DNA of 64,000 nt from Paraphoma chrysanthemicola. Taxonomy: Eukaryota > Ascomycota > Dothideomycetes > Pleosporales > Phaeosphaeriaceae. The notes beneath the pieces were generated by a model that made no database searches, had not been told where the DNA came from, and worked only from the letters and a program-made list of their open reading frames with translations. Position numbers and translations under genes: made by a program. Of the stretch, positions 21,504 through 32,906 are shown piece by piece. Within the stretch, counting starts at the first letter, position 1, and every line of letters starts with the position of its first letter. The DNA is taken from the NCBI GenBank assembly GCA_020744225.1, contig JAGMWG010000018.1, positions 310,001 to 374,000 on the forward strand, written 5' to 3'.

Positions 21504-21931
21504 AGACTCGACTAGACATATAGAGTTGTTCACTGTCGACTCTACCAGCCACCTTGCATTTTCAGGCGCAGATTTTGGCGTTGATGACTCATGATTGATA
21601 CGGTCGCTAAATGTTTCAATGGGACGTGTTGGAGAGAAGAGTGTGGGGAGAGTGCTTGTGGATAATATTTCTTTTGGCGCTACTTGCGTGCATATTGACT
21701 TGGTAGCTCGCCCCTTGATGGGCGGGTTGAGAGTAGCTAGCATTATCACGTAGGCATTGATGACAAGACATGCATCGCTTTGACGATTCGTTCCGCAACA
21801 TACTTCTGAACTAATTCTCGATGCAGTGCTAAAGGGTATACGCCATGCAAGGCTAAACAGACTCCGCAGCAGAACACAATGCAACGCTCCTATCTCACCG
21901 AGAGCTCCATCACCACAGGCATGACGCAGGA
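21504..21931. other. Convergent 3' intergenic region
   Basis: About 430 bp lies between the stop codons of the FHA-RING ligase (+) and the bestrophin-like gene (-). It should hold both 3' UTRs. No gene was seen. Confidence 0.5.
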
Positions 21932-23104
21932 TTAATCAAACATACCCCCAACAGCCCTACCCTCATGACTCGCCCTCCACTCATCCAGCAGCACCATAAC
22001 CTCCTGCCTCGTATCCTCAATAATCCCATCCATCTTGATATCATTCCGATCATACCCAAACGGATCCTCCAACTGCACTCCAATCCCCTCGATGCCATAC
22101 AAAGTAAAGGCCACGATCGCCACGATCAGCACACTCCACCAGCCGTAATCATCGACAATTGCGAACGGTAGTACGCACGTGAATAGTGCGAGGACTTGCT
22201 TTTGGTGGATCAGATGTGCGACGGGAATGGGTGTGGACCGGATTGTTTCCATCTTGCCATACGAGTCAACCAAGGAATTGATTTGTACGCTCATTTGGCT
22301 GGCCAATGGTGCATGGAACCATGAGCGGTCGACGCCGCGCCGGATGTAGGATTCGAGCAGCACGGTGAGCTGCAGGGGTAGACCGAGGCCTTGGTCTTCA
22401 TAGCCCATGAGCCCTTCTGGGAGGAGCGAAATGTATTCGTCTTTCTGAGTGGGTGGTGTGCCGTCGCCGTTTTGGAGCGTGGCTGCAGAGTCGCTGAGCA
22501 GCGGTGTTGACGCAGATGGTGTGACGGGTGTGGAGGCCGTGCGATCGACGTAGCTGGGTCTGCGAGAGGCGGGTTGGGAGCGTGAGAAGGCGTTGTGTTG
22601 GGGAGGGAGGGAGGCGAGGGATGCAGGTGGGATATTGAATTCTGCGCGGAGATTGTGCTTGATTGCGTAGAGTATGGCGACGAGGCAGCGGACTACGCGC
22701 TCGGTGTCGCGCTTCTCGGACTCACTGGCACGGCCATCTTTGTCGTGGCTATTGACGAGGATAATGCGTGCGAGATTGCGGACGCTGGTGCCAATGGTGG
22801 TCAGGCAGTTGCGACCGGTCCAGAAGCGGTCATAGCTGGTGCTGTTGCGGAAGACGAGCATCAAACCAACCACAATGGAAAGCGAGGGGATGATGGTGGA
22901 TGGGATGTTGATGGAGCGCCATACGTGCGTATCGAGGTAGACAATGAGGACGGTGAAGAGGGAGTGTAGGATGACGGGAACGGCAATGATGTCGTGGACC
23001 GCGCCTTTCGCAAAGCGGAGGACGAGAGGCAGACGGCGTGGTTTCTTGCGAAATGCGTGTGCAAGAGGGTAGGTTGGTCTACGGGTAGGAGGTTGTGGAG
23101 GCAT
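21932..23104 (-). CDS. Bestrophin-like (UPF0187) anion channel
   Basis: A single exon of 390 codons. The N-terminal part has a basic stretch, then two hydrophobic helices (IIAVPVILHSLFTVLIVYL and IIPSLSIVVGLMLVF) followed by FRNSTSYDRFWTGRNC, the signature of the bestrophin/YneE family. Near the C-terminus two further helices (VLALFTCVLPFAIVDDYGWWSVLIVAIVAF, in two pieces) precede GIGVQLEDPFGYDRNDIKMD, also a family signature. A variable Ser/Pro/Thr-rich insert (about 165-225) lies between. Family members form pentameric chloride or other anion channels. Subcellular location is not clear from the sequence. Confidence 0.88.
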   Translation of the reverse strand: MPPQPPTRRPTYPLAHAFRKKPRRLPLVLRFAKGAVHDIIAVPVILHSLFTVLIVYLDTHVWRSINIPSTIIPSLSIVVGLMLVFRNSTSYDRFWTGRNCLTTIGTSVRNLARIILVNSHDKDGRASESEKRDTERVVRCLVAILYAIKHNLRAEFNIPPASLASLPPQHNAFSRSQPASRRPSYVDRTASTPVTPSASTPLLSDSAATLQNGDGTPPTQKDEYISLLPEGLMGYEDQGLGLPLQLTVLLESYIRRGVDRSWFHAPLASQMSVQINSLVDSYGKMETIRSTPIPVAHLIHQKQVLALFTCVLPFAIVDDYGWWSVLIVAIVAFTLYGIEGIGVQLEDPFGYDRNDIKMDGIIEDTRQEVMVLLDEWRASHEGRAVGGMFD

Positions 23105-23949
23105 TGTATTAACCTCTAAGTTCTAGAGTGGCAGATCAAGTGAGCTTAATTGCGCGACAAGTGTATGTTGTATGAGAGAACCAGCTCCCATGAGAACTAG
23201 AGTCAAAGCTCGGCCATGTTGTGGTGTTGCGGGGAGCGAGCAGGGATGTGTTTCAGGGTCTCAGCACGGGGACGGGCGATGGGGCGGGCGCGAGCGTCAC
23301 GGGTCGAGCGTCAACACTTGATGTCATTTATTTTGTCGAGTGTGTTCGGACAGCACCCCTCGAGAATTCATCCTATGTATCCTCAGGCAGTGCTGTCGTT
23401 CTCATCCTTCTCGCTAGGCAGTTTGACTATGCAAACATGTCGTCAGGCTTGAGGAATGATGTCCTACGTGGGGGCTTTGCCGGCCTCTGAACTCTCTTTC
23501 ACTAATGCATCAGTGTAACAGGGCGATATGGAGCTCGTAGTGGCCAAAGAGGCTGAGTTTACTGTGATTGCACGCTCAGCCTCTCCCTACTGATGGTGGA
23601 AGTATTGGATGAGGCTGAGGGCAACATCTGTGGCCGCCGGTCGAGCTTGCTTAGGTTGCCGCCTCCCGCGGGTGCCTTCCCTGCACCCTCAACCTCTCAT
23701 CCTCATCGCACTTTGGCGGCTCAGCCTTCCAGTCTTTCCTTTTGCTCACTCCCAGCATGCATCTTGTCTTCACATCCTGCGTACTACCACTTCTCCCGTT
23801 AGACGCGCACATTGCCGTTCCGGCTCTCCCATGCTCACTTCAACAAATAGGTGAGCCACTGGCGCGGGCCCCACTCAGGCGCATGTTTGGATCCCGTCAG
23901 ACCAGCGCCGAAGACACGCCGTTGAGCTAATCCACGGAAGCTCAACACG
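23105..23949. other. Divergent intergenic region
   Basis: About 0.85 kb lies between the start codons of the bestrophin-like gene (-) and the kinase-like gene (+). A CT-rich segment runs from about 23650 to 23850, upstream of the kinase start, as is common in fungal promoters and 5' leaders. No coding sequence is supported. Confidence 0.5.
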
Positions 23950-26900
23950 ATGGCGTACGATTTCAGGACCCTGCGCGATTCATTGTACATCAGCTTGACA
24001 GAGTCCGCTTTTGTGCCCAGAATATGGGTGGATGCACAGAAAACCTTTGTCGACCAAATTGAACAACGCTTCTTTCCAGCTGGCACCTCGGAGACAGTCT
24101 TGACCGCCAGCAAGCTCGAGCGAGTTTTCAATCACGTCGTTGCAACTCACGAGGGAAGATCTTTAGGCATAGAACCTCGCCAGCTAGCTCGCCAGTTCGA
24201 GTCCAGAAGGCTTCATACATTCCTGGCTATCCTCATCACAACCAAATGCGACATCGAACCCCTCGTCTCTTTCACTGCACGTCTTGTGGCACCGTCGATC
24301 TGGACAGATGCTCATCAGACACTCGCAACTCTTCCAGTAGAACGCCGGGACAACCTTAGTTTTGTACTCGGCGACGACGTGACGGCGGACTTATTCTTCA
24401 AGTCGCAACACGACTTCTTCGCACCAATCATCGAAAAGAATAAAGAAGTCAAAGGACGGTATCGTCGCTTACCGTATGTCGAGGAAAAGCTCATTGGACA
24501 GGGCTCTTTTGGCAAAATCTACGAGGTCGTGGTACGTATTATCCCACATTGCTCTTGTCCACCTGGGCTGGGACCTTCCTGGAGGCATTTGTATACTTTT
24601 GTGACTTTAGCGAAGCTTCCATGAAATACTAAGTGCCACTGGCTGTCGCGTTGAGGCTGTTTGTGTTGCCTTATCCGCGCTGTACTCAAGACAAATGGCG
24701 GACTTGGTGATCATTTTGTTGTTTCGGAGGTCGAACGGTGCAAGAATCGATCTCGTCTTTTCACTTTCAGATATTCTTTTTGGATCTTTACTGACGACCA
24801 TGCAAGATTTCCCCGCACCATTTCAAAGATGGTCACGGCATGTCGAACAACACGGGGTTGCGGCTCGCACGAAAAGACTTTGAGCTTAGCGCGGAAGATC
24901 GGGCTCACGAAAAGGAGCGAGACGTCTTACGAGAAATTGTCAGGAATGCAAAGAAACATAACAACATAATGAAGAGCTTGGGAAGTTTAGAGATCGGATC
25001 CACTTACTCCCTCTTCATGCCTTTGGCGGAGTGCGACCTCAAGCAATATATGGAGAAGAATCCTGCACCCCCCGAAACTCCCTCACAAAAGGCTCAGACC
25101 GTGCAGTCTTGTGTTGGACTCGCAGGCGCCATTGTTTATCTTCATGAAGAGCTGGAGTCGCCCGTGTACGAAAAGCTCTCTTGCTTCCACATGGACCTCA
25201 AACCACAGAACATTCTAGTAGTCCACGACCCGGAAACTGGCGAGCAATATTGGAAGCTTTCGGACTTCAACATGTCTCGTGTAAAGATGAAGCCTAAGCC
25301 TCTGGACGAGCCGTTGTCGCTAAGGAGAAGTTTGACTTTCAATGACAACCATCTCGAAATCAACAAGCTATTCAAGCGGCGAGTTCCCGGAATTGCAGAC
25401 GCCTCAATCGCCGACTATACCATGAACCGACGTGGATGGGGTACTTATCTCGCCCCTGAAGCTTGCATTGATGGCTATCGCGTTCAAGCCGAGAGTGACA
25501 CCTGGTCTTTGGGCTGTGTGATAAGTGTGGTTTTCTCATATCTCTATGGAGGCCAGCCAGCGGTCACTGAGTTTGCGAATCTTCGCTCCAAGAATGGCTT
25601 GGACACTTTCTTCTCCTTCTCTGGCAATAACGAACCGCACAAGCTCAGTGATGCGCAGTTGAACGATGCAGTGAAGAGATGGCATAATCAACTTCGCATG
25701 GAGACAAAGAAACGAAATGCCGGGGAAGGTGCAATCTTCGATGGTATGATCAAATTCCTTGGGCAGAGAGTTCTCGTTATCGATCCAAAACAACGGCAAC
25801 AAACCAAAGATATCCGCGAACAGCTGATCACAGCATTCAAGGCTTTCCGCAGCATGTCAGGCATAGGCTCTATCTCTCCTAGGCACCCACAATCTCGGTT
25901 TAGCATGAGTCGACTTAGAAACCCCCCCTGGCGGCGGCGTTCCGACGTGGAAGTGAACCAGGATTGGAAGATGCCATTTGCGACAGATGTTCGCTCGTGT
26001 GTGTTCGGACCAAATGCTCACCCGATCGTTTGCGTAACTGATGACACAATTTATGCTTATTCATTGGATCACGTGTTAATTTCTGAGGACACAGAGGATT
26101 TTCACGAAAACCTCATGACTTATGGTCAAATCACCCCTAGGGTTAGAGGACGAAAGTGGACTCAGATTGGAGTCACGAATCAGTACATTGTTGCGGCTAC
26201 GGACCATCACGAATTCGAGGTATTGGCACGATACCATCCTTGATAGACTGTGCTGACTCGACATAGTGTTACATCTATCACATTTCGACGCCCGGCAATC
26301 ACAATACCAGACTTGAATTGATTCATCACTGGGAACTCAAACTCCCAAAAATATGGAAGCTTGCAGTGTCTCCTGATGCCCAATATGTCGCGTTCATCCT
26401 TTGCCACAATGGGGCTCGTGATGCGACTGGACTTCTGTACATTATGCGGCTGGATGATGGTCAGGCTTCTAACCCTGAAAAGTACGCCACGATGGATCTC
26501 CTTCTCTTGATAAATTTACTGATCGTTCACGATAGCAAACTTTACTCGATCATCTCCTCGTCATCTGAAGGAAGTTCGAATTCCAGCTCCCCATTAGGAC
26601 GACCCATTACATTGCCGTCTCCCGCAGAAGATGTCTGTGAGCTGAGGTTCTCAGAGGTCAACGGCTTGTACGTGGTTGCAAAGCCTCGGCACAGTAACAG
26701 CTCTACTGGCAATGTCATGCATGTATATGCATGGTCTGTCCAGGGAACCCGACGTACAGCTCTTACTCCCTGTGCCATTCGACACGAAGTATGATTTTCG
26801 CTATAAGCTAGATGTTGCGCGCTAACTTGAGATCAGGGCAGAGATGACCTTCTTCATGGCTTGTTTACATGTTTCGCACCATTCAACCGCGATCTCGCCT

Positions 26901-27265
26901 TCGTCATGCTCTCAGAAGAGAAGAGAGTGATAGTCCGTGCCTGGAATCTCCAAAGATACTCGCAAAGTAATGCGCGAGGCTATCGTCTTCTCCACATCCT
27001 TGTCGATCAGGATGACCAGCAGATCCTCGCCTTTGGTACGAGGGAGGCACACAATGATCTTCATTTACTCTCCATCCCAGCATCAAATATGAGGGAAGAA
27101 ATCAACCTGAGACCCGGTCATAAGCTACCCGGGTTGACTTATCATAGCAGGTTCGTGGCCGCTATCAACACAACATCCGCAAGTGCTACCACGCGTCGCT
27201 GTGTGTTGATCGCTGCTCTGGAGGGTGCAACTATTCGACTCGTTCGCCATCCACTCGACCTATGA
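23950..27265 (+). CDS. Atypical fungal protein kinase-like protein with C-terminal repeat domain
   Basis: Four exons (23950-24531, 24807-26219, 26267-26788, 26837-27265) encode about 981 residues. The first intron is unusually long (275 bp); I place its end at 24806 because the frame then reads ISPHHFKDGHG into LARKDFELS. A helical N-terminal region (1 to about 170) precedes the kinase domain: GQGSFGKIYE (about 183-192), LARK (K217, the strand-3 lysine), HMDLKPQN (322-329) for the catalytic loop, DFN (347-349) in place of DFG, and APE (411-413). Catalytic aspartates are present, so activity is possible despite HMD and DFN. Residues from about 590 to the end have strands like a WD or beta-propeller domain. 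It stands tail to tail with the CorA-like gene, 24 bp apart. The substrate is unknown. Confidence 0.82.
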
Positions 27266-27289
27266 AAATATGGTGCTCGACTGCTACTA

Positions 27290-28903
27290 TCAACCCTCAA
27301 TACTTTTTATGTTCTTCTCGATATCCGTGTAGCCTCTCTGGAGGCTGCTTGGAACATGAGAAGCCGATGCACTTTCAACGGCAGTATCCTTCTTCCTCCG
27401 AATTTGTGGAAAGCCGGCCATCACATAGTACAGCGACATTGTCAGGATCGTTGTACCGACTGCAGTCACGAAGTATATCCAGATCTGCGGTGAGGTAATG
27501 AGGCGTTCCGTTTCCTGGTCCATCTCGAAGAACTCCATTCCAAATATACCCTTGGATCCACTATTAGCAACGCATTTCGCGAGGGAGAATGAACGTACTG
27601 TTACAAGCGTCCAAGGCAAATAGATCAGCGTAATGACCGTTATGAAAACGGCAGACCGTGTCAGTACGACCATACTTCCGTTTTGTTCCTGAGCAACACC
27701 CTGGTTTCGAAAAGCTAAAGTATCGGCAAGAAGGGTAGCGGTGTTGTTGCTCCGCTGTTGTAAGAATATTGACGTTCGTGTGAACGTTCGGGCATAGCGC
27801 TTGGAATTTTCCAAACGTGACAAGAGTTGCCGGTGGTTAACTTGACTTACACAACCCCGCCTCGAAAGATCTCCGCTCAGTGCGCCGAGTCCTTCTACGA
27901 CTTCTTCAAAGCTGGAGAGAATAGCTCGAAGGGGTAGGAAGCGACTTTCCAGCGATCGGACTCTTCCAAGAGTATCGTGGCTTACGCGCAGTGGCTTGTT
28001 AATCATTGTGGATGTTGTGGTATCCGCCTAGTTAAGGTGAGTAGGTTAATCGAATGCTTCACGCGCGACTTCTTACAATCGGCAGCAAGCGTTTCTCGTA
28101 CTCAGCGATATAGTCTCTCCAGCTCATGAAGTACGAGCTTTGAACAACTGCTTGTAGGCGCAGAGGATCGCTTTGGATCTCAGCTCGGCGGTCGGAGAGA
28201 AATTTCAGAACTCTGTCAAACGCCGTTGAGACAGGCGATGCGTTCACAAGAATGTACAATGACCGTTTTTGCTGGAAGTCGAACTTGTGGTAGATGCCAG
28301 CCTGGCGAATTACCCAAGGCTCATTCAAATGGCCTTTGTACTCGGCATAGCGGAAAGTGTAAAAGGTTTCTTCGAGTCGTCAGTAAAGAAGTCTTTTCAT
28401 TCAGAATGCGGGGTGTACACGCACGAATGGAACGGTCATCTTCGACTACTGTCCAGGGAACGCAAAAGCTCTGCTCCTCGTCGGTTGTCCGGTAGAAGAA
28501 GCTAAGCGGCACTTCTAGGAAGCTTGCATCTATCTCATGGTGTTCGACCAGCTTCTTCAGCATGGGTTTCGTTATCTGCAATCGCGACCACGAGTCCTTC
28601 TGGCATATTGAGCTGGCTGGACTTAGCAACGCAACGGGTACACGACTTTGTAAGAACTTACATGAAGCGGGCCGCGTAATCTGAGCCGGCGGGAGGATCA
28701 AGGCAATTATTCAATTCCTCAAGATTTGTACACTCCTTATTGCGCAGCGGGACTTTCTCGACTCCCTGTGGCGTCGAATTCGGAACATCGACGATATGTA
28801 CGGCGTCTATCTTGCTTGTAGTCAATTCACAGCATCTAGTCGAACTTTCCAAACGCCCCCAATACAGTTGCGAGTTGTTCGCCAAGAAGTCCAATGAATC
28901 CAT
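27290..28903 (-). CDS. Fungal CorA-like membrane protein
   Basis: Four exons (28663-28903 up to the phase-2 base at 28662, then 28425-28612, 28077-28369, 27290-28027) give about 486 residues. Frame-preserving junctions create RFISICQKDSWSRLQITK and TFYTFRYAEYKGHLNEPWV, both typical of a fungal family distantly related to CorA. The last exon has a long helical part (LLSRLENSKRYARTF, then a segment rich in Gln) and two membrane helices: ITLIYLPWTLVTV and WIYFVTAVGTTILTMSLYYV. A 48-bp stretch at 27551-27598 has good intron signals; splicing it would join LVT to GIFGMEFFEMD and give about 470 residues. The GMN selectivity motif of CorA would be GME, so Mg2+ transport is doubtful. Function in fungi is unknown. 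Confidence 0.82.
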
Positions 28904-29179
28904 CACAGTGTGTTGCGACAGGATTTGTCAATCGAAATATGTGCAATGAAGTCTAAGTCGAAGCGAGATCTATGTAAGTGGAGGACGCAGGCCAAGAAGT
29001 ATTTCCAATGTGCTGAGACGCGGCTGTGCACAAGTACGCTCGAAGGCGGCGCATCAGGCGCAATATGTGCGCAGCCACCCCGGACTCTCCTCGCATGACC
29101 AGTATCTGCCTAGCCTATTGGGTAACACCACCAGTTCCAGCTCTCGGCCTTGCGCGCCTATCATGAATCAGCCTACGCG
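28904..29179. other. Promoter of the CorA-like gene
   Basis: Less than 300 bp lies between the CorA-like start and the stop of the next minus-strand gene. No other feature was seen. Confidence 0.4.
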
Positions 29180-29810
29180 TCATTTGAAGGGAGACAGAGT
29201 TTCATACTGGAACTCATCCTACGGACAACCTGGTTAGCAATCTTACGAGAGTCATTCGCGGTGAACTCACATCTGTTAGTTCTCGCGGAACTTCCAGTAT
29301 ATACTCGTCTTCTTTCATCTTGTCTCGTCATCAGCGAGGTGTTTCCTCAGCACTGCCCAACTGTACTCACTGCAACGTTGAAATTGCCTCTTCCGAAAAG
29401 TTCTTCTAGAAGGCGTCGAAGTCTAAAGTCGTCCAAATATCGGCCTCGCGCATTCTGAGTTATCAACTCTGGTGGTTCAGGTCGTTTCTTGCCAAAGAGC
29501 TACATCGTCTGCATTAGCGACTGAGAAGTGGTGAACGTGCGCGAGGCTCACTGTTCTGAACGGTCCAAAACACATCATGCAGCGACGGGATGTTGCTTCG
29601 GAGTTGACACTGGCATCTCACGACTGGATGATGAAGTATGCTGGAAGCCTACCAGGTGGTGCTACGCTTTTCTGTTCACCGGCAGGCGTACGCAGCAAGG
29701 TCCCGCTCTGCCTTGCTCGGGATGAGGCGACAAGCGATTGGCCAGGATAGATCAGCTCGTTCCACAAGCGGTAAAGCGGGCGAACTGCCACACCCGCCAA
29801 TATGTATGCC
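29180..29810 (-). CDS. Small multi-exon gene, function unknown (5' end unresolved)
   Basis: No single frame covers this gene, yet five exon pieces join in phase: about 29653-29810, 29552-29595, 29371-29499, 29271-29318 and 29180-29218. All four introns have GT donors (GTGAGC, GTGAGT twice, GTAGGC) and AG acceptors, and most have a CTRAY branch site. The joined protein reads VRPLYRLWNELIYPGQ, then RRCMMCFGPFRTLFGKK, RPEPPELITQNARGRYLDD, FRLRRLLEELFGRGNF, KEDEYILEVPRELTDDEF, and ends YETLSPFK. I recognise no characterised domain. The CMMC pair could bind a metal. The first exon is uncertain; a possible start lies near 29945 with a longer intron. The upstream-most intron contains an in-frame TGA, so it must be removed for a continuous protein. 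Confidence 0.5.
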
Positions 29811-30018
29811 TTGCCTGATTAGCCGGACACGAGATATGGAGGACTACGGCGCATATGCTCAGCCCCAGCCTTGTGAGTCCTGAACATGGTCCTGGGTCGA
29901 CTCGTCCCCAGGACGACACCTCAGGCAAAAACATTTACATGCTTCCATGGACCACGTTCCTTGCAACGTTCTGTGCTGTAACCACTTGTTCTAAATTTCG
30001 GACAGACCTACAGCGAAT

Positions 30019-32298
30019 ATGCAGGCACCACCAGGTGACCGGGCCTCACAAGTTGACTGGCGCCCTGATTGGCTCCCACATTTCGCTAGTCACACAACCA
30101 GGTCCAGCGCTGCATCAGACTATCTCCAACCCGACCGCACGGTGTCTGGCTTCGACAGCTATCGTCTATCAGATGTGAGCCATGGGCCATCCAGCAATGG
30201 TAGTAAGATGGAGACCATCGAAGAAGCTCAAGCGGCGGAAGAAAATCCGTCAGCCTTGGAGCCCGATGAGTTGATCATTGAAAGCAATCGGGACAGGGCT
30301 GTAAAGTACGTATCTTGTACTTCAACACAATCAAGACCATGCTAATGTTCTTGTAAAGCCGACGCCTTGGAGGTATTCACATCTTTGTGAGTTATGCTAT
30401 GCCGCATTCGGTCATGATGAATTTACTCACAAGTGCAGATGATCACCATTAGTGGTGTCCTTGGAGTTGGCTTGTATGTTCGCGGCGGAACTATTCTCAG
30501 ACTCGGTGGACCTCTGGCAGTCTTGCTCTCGTTTGCACTCCTCGGACTACTTGCCTGGGGTGTCATGCAATGCATTGCTGAAATGCTGTGCATCTGGCCC
30601 ATCTCCGGAGCGCTAAGCACATACGTTACCGAATTTGTGGACGTTGAGCTGGGTATAGCGGTTGGTGTCGCATACTGGTAAGTGCTACAGAGCACTTCTC
30701 TGAAGACCGATGACTCACGCGGGCCTAGGTTCACATATGCTATCTCTTTCGCAGCGCTTGTTGCGGCTACAGCTGGTATTGCAGAATACTGGGAGACGCC
30801 GAAGGGCATACAAGGAGGCGTATTGTTCTTCTTGGTGCCTGCAATACTTCTCGTCATCAATGCCTTCGGAATCCAAGTAAGGAGACCATTCGATCGCGCC
30901 TATTCAAAAGCCATGCTGACCATACGACAGCTATATGGATTAATCGAAGTGGTGGGAGGGACACTCAAATTATCCTTCCTCGCCGTGATAGTCATCGTCA
31001 TGATTGCTATCAACCAGGGTGCCGGTTCAGGGCCAAAGTTTGGAACCTCATTGTATCCAAGCTCGGTCATAGTCCGCGATCTGGTCGTGACAGATAGCTG
31101 GGCACAAGCTTTCTTCATGAGCTTATCCATTGCTGCGTTCGCGTACGTGGGCGTCGAGATCACCGCAGCGTCCGCCTTGGAAGCACGAGTCGATGAGCAG
31201 AGGAATGCGACTCGGCACAGAGCTATTGGACGAACAGTCAAATTCTCGGCAGTCTACATATCCTTTCTGGCTGGTGTGATGTACGTGCTCGCTGGTGTGC
31301 TCGTCACCTTGAACATCAAATGGGACGACCCACGGCTCCCGCGAATGAGCTGGGTCACTGATCCAGAGGAGGAGAGTGCTGGGTCGACAGCATCTGCGTT
31401 TGTTCTCGTGGCAGAAGCCAGTCGCGTTCCAGGTCTAGCCAGCACTCTGAACGTCTTCCTGATATTCACCGCGCTGACCTGTGCAAACACAAACCTATAT
31501 GTTGCATCACGAACACTATTCAGTCTGACAAGAAGCCTGGACGGTGGCTCCGGACCTTGGTACACTCGCATTCTGGCATACTTCGGCAAGACGAACAATC
31601 GTAAAGTTCCACTCCGAGCACTAGTCGCGTCATGCATATTCGCCTGGATCCCATTTCTGTACCTGGCAAGTGATCATGGTCCAGATACAAGTATTGGCAC
31701 TATTCTCGATGTGTTGTCCGAAATGGGATCTATCGGAGTCATCATCGTCTGGGCCTGCGAGTGCTGGGCTTATATTCGGTTCTACAATTGGTAAGTCATT
31801 GCGTGTTTGACGATCATTGCTTTGCTGATTCGTTGTAGCATCGAACGCAATCGCGATGCCCTTCGCAATGTGCCTCTCGTCAGGCGATGGAATCGCGGAA
31901 GAATCACGCTGGAAGACGACTACCCATATCGAAGCCACGGTCAACCCATCACGGCATACGCATCGCTCTTCGCGTGTCTCTTCATACTAATCATTGCCAA
32001 TGGAGCAGGTTTGTGGAAAGAGTTTCATGTCCAGCCGTTCTTGTCCGCATACCTCGCTGTAAGTCTGATCAAATCCTGATGATGGTACATCTGCTCATTG
32101 CAAGTCTAGCCGATTTGTTTCCTTGTAATGTGGGTGACACTAAAGATTCTTCGGAACGGCCAGTGGCACTTAGTAGAGTTATCGAATGGCGAAGAGCTGG
32201 TGAGGAAGATGTTGAGGTTGCATGAGATTCGGTTGCGAAGTGCGGAGAATTCGGATGACGCGAAGAGAGGAGTGCAGAATTTGTGGGGTCTGCTTTAG
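30019..32298 (+). CDS. Amino-acid permease (APC family)
   Basis: Six exons (30019-30305, 30359-30386, 30439-30677, 30729-31790, 31839-32058, 32110-32298) give about 674 residues. All five junctions keep the frame, including a mini-exon of 28 bp that encodes RRLGGIHIF. Twelve hydrophobic segments follow, beginning MITISGVLGVGLYVRGG, which is the first-helix GVLG region of fungal amino-acid permeases. FMSLSIAAFAYVGVEITAASALEA corresponds to helix 6 with its substrate-binding FxYxGxE (given here in parts). The N-terminal extension of about 100 residues is longer than usual and hydrophilic (Ser, Glu, Asp-rich), a typical site of ubiquitin-dependent control. It should import amino acids at the plasma membrane; specificity is not readable. 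Confidence 0.9.
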
Positions 32299-32906
32299 AT
32301 AGAATTAACAGCTTATGAAGTGATGACATACTGCTCACTTATATGTCCGCCTGGACACGACTTCATAGCTTGTTTGAGTCCATCGTGATTCCTTACAAAT
32401 GCTGAAAGAGTATCAGTTACCTATGGCTTACTGTAGCCAGGAGGTCTTCTGATGAGTGCAAACCATGCTCCTCTGCTTGTGCGACTTATGTTTGATAGTA
32501 TCCTATCGGAGGTATCGGGGTGTAGTCGTGTGCTGAGACGCGTTCAGGACGCGGCTTTCTTTGATTCATTCGTGGTTTGACGCAATGGTTCCAAGAGTGT
32601 CTCCGAGCCACACGCATGGCTTCAGTGTCGCAGTGCATAATACTTCAGGGGTATCACATCGGCCCGAATCATAAGAGCGATCATTGCTTTCACATGTAAA
32701 GGAATGTGATCGGTACAAAACACGTGCGTTGCCATGTCACGCGTGCTTCCGACGTTCCGATTCCGAAGCCTCGGCCAAACAGCGCGCGTCACACTTTCAT
32801 ATTCTTTTATCGCAAGCTTCCAGTCCTACACCAACATGACGCTTCGATAGCACAGTAACAACCGACAATCCAACCCAAATCTGATCTTTGGCCTACGACA
32901 GTCATT
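32299..32906. other. Intergenic, no supported gene
   Basis: About 0.6 kb holds the 3' UTR of the permease and the promoter of the Pex11C-like gene. A CACGTG core lies at 32721-32726. Nothing else was seen. Confidence 0.5.
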
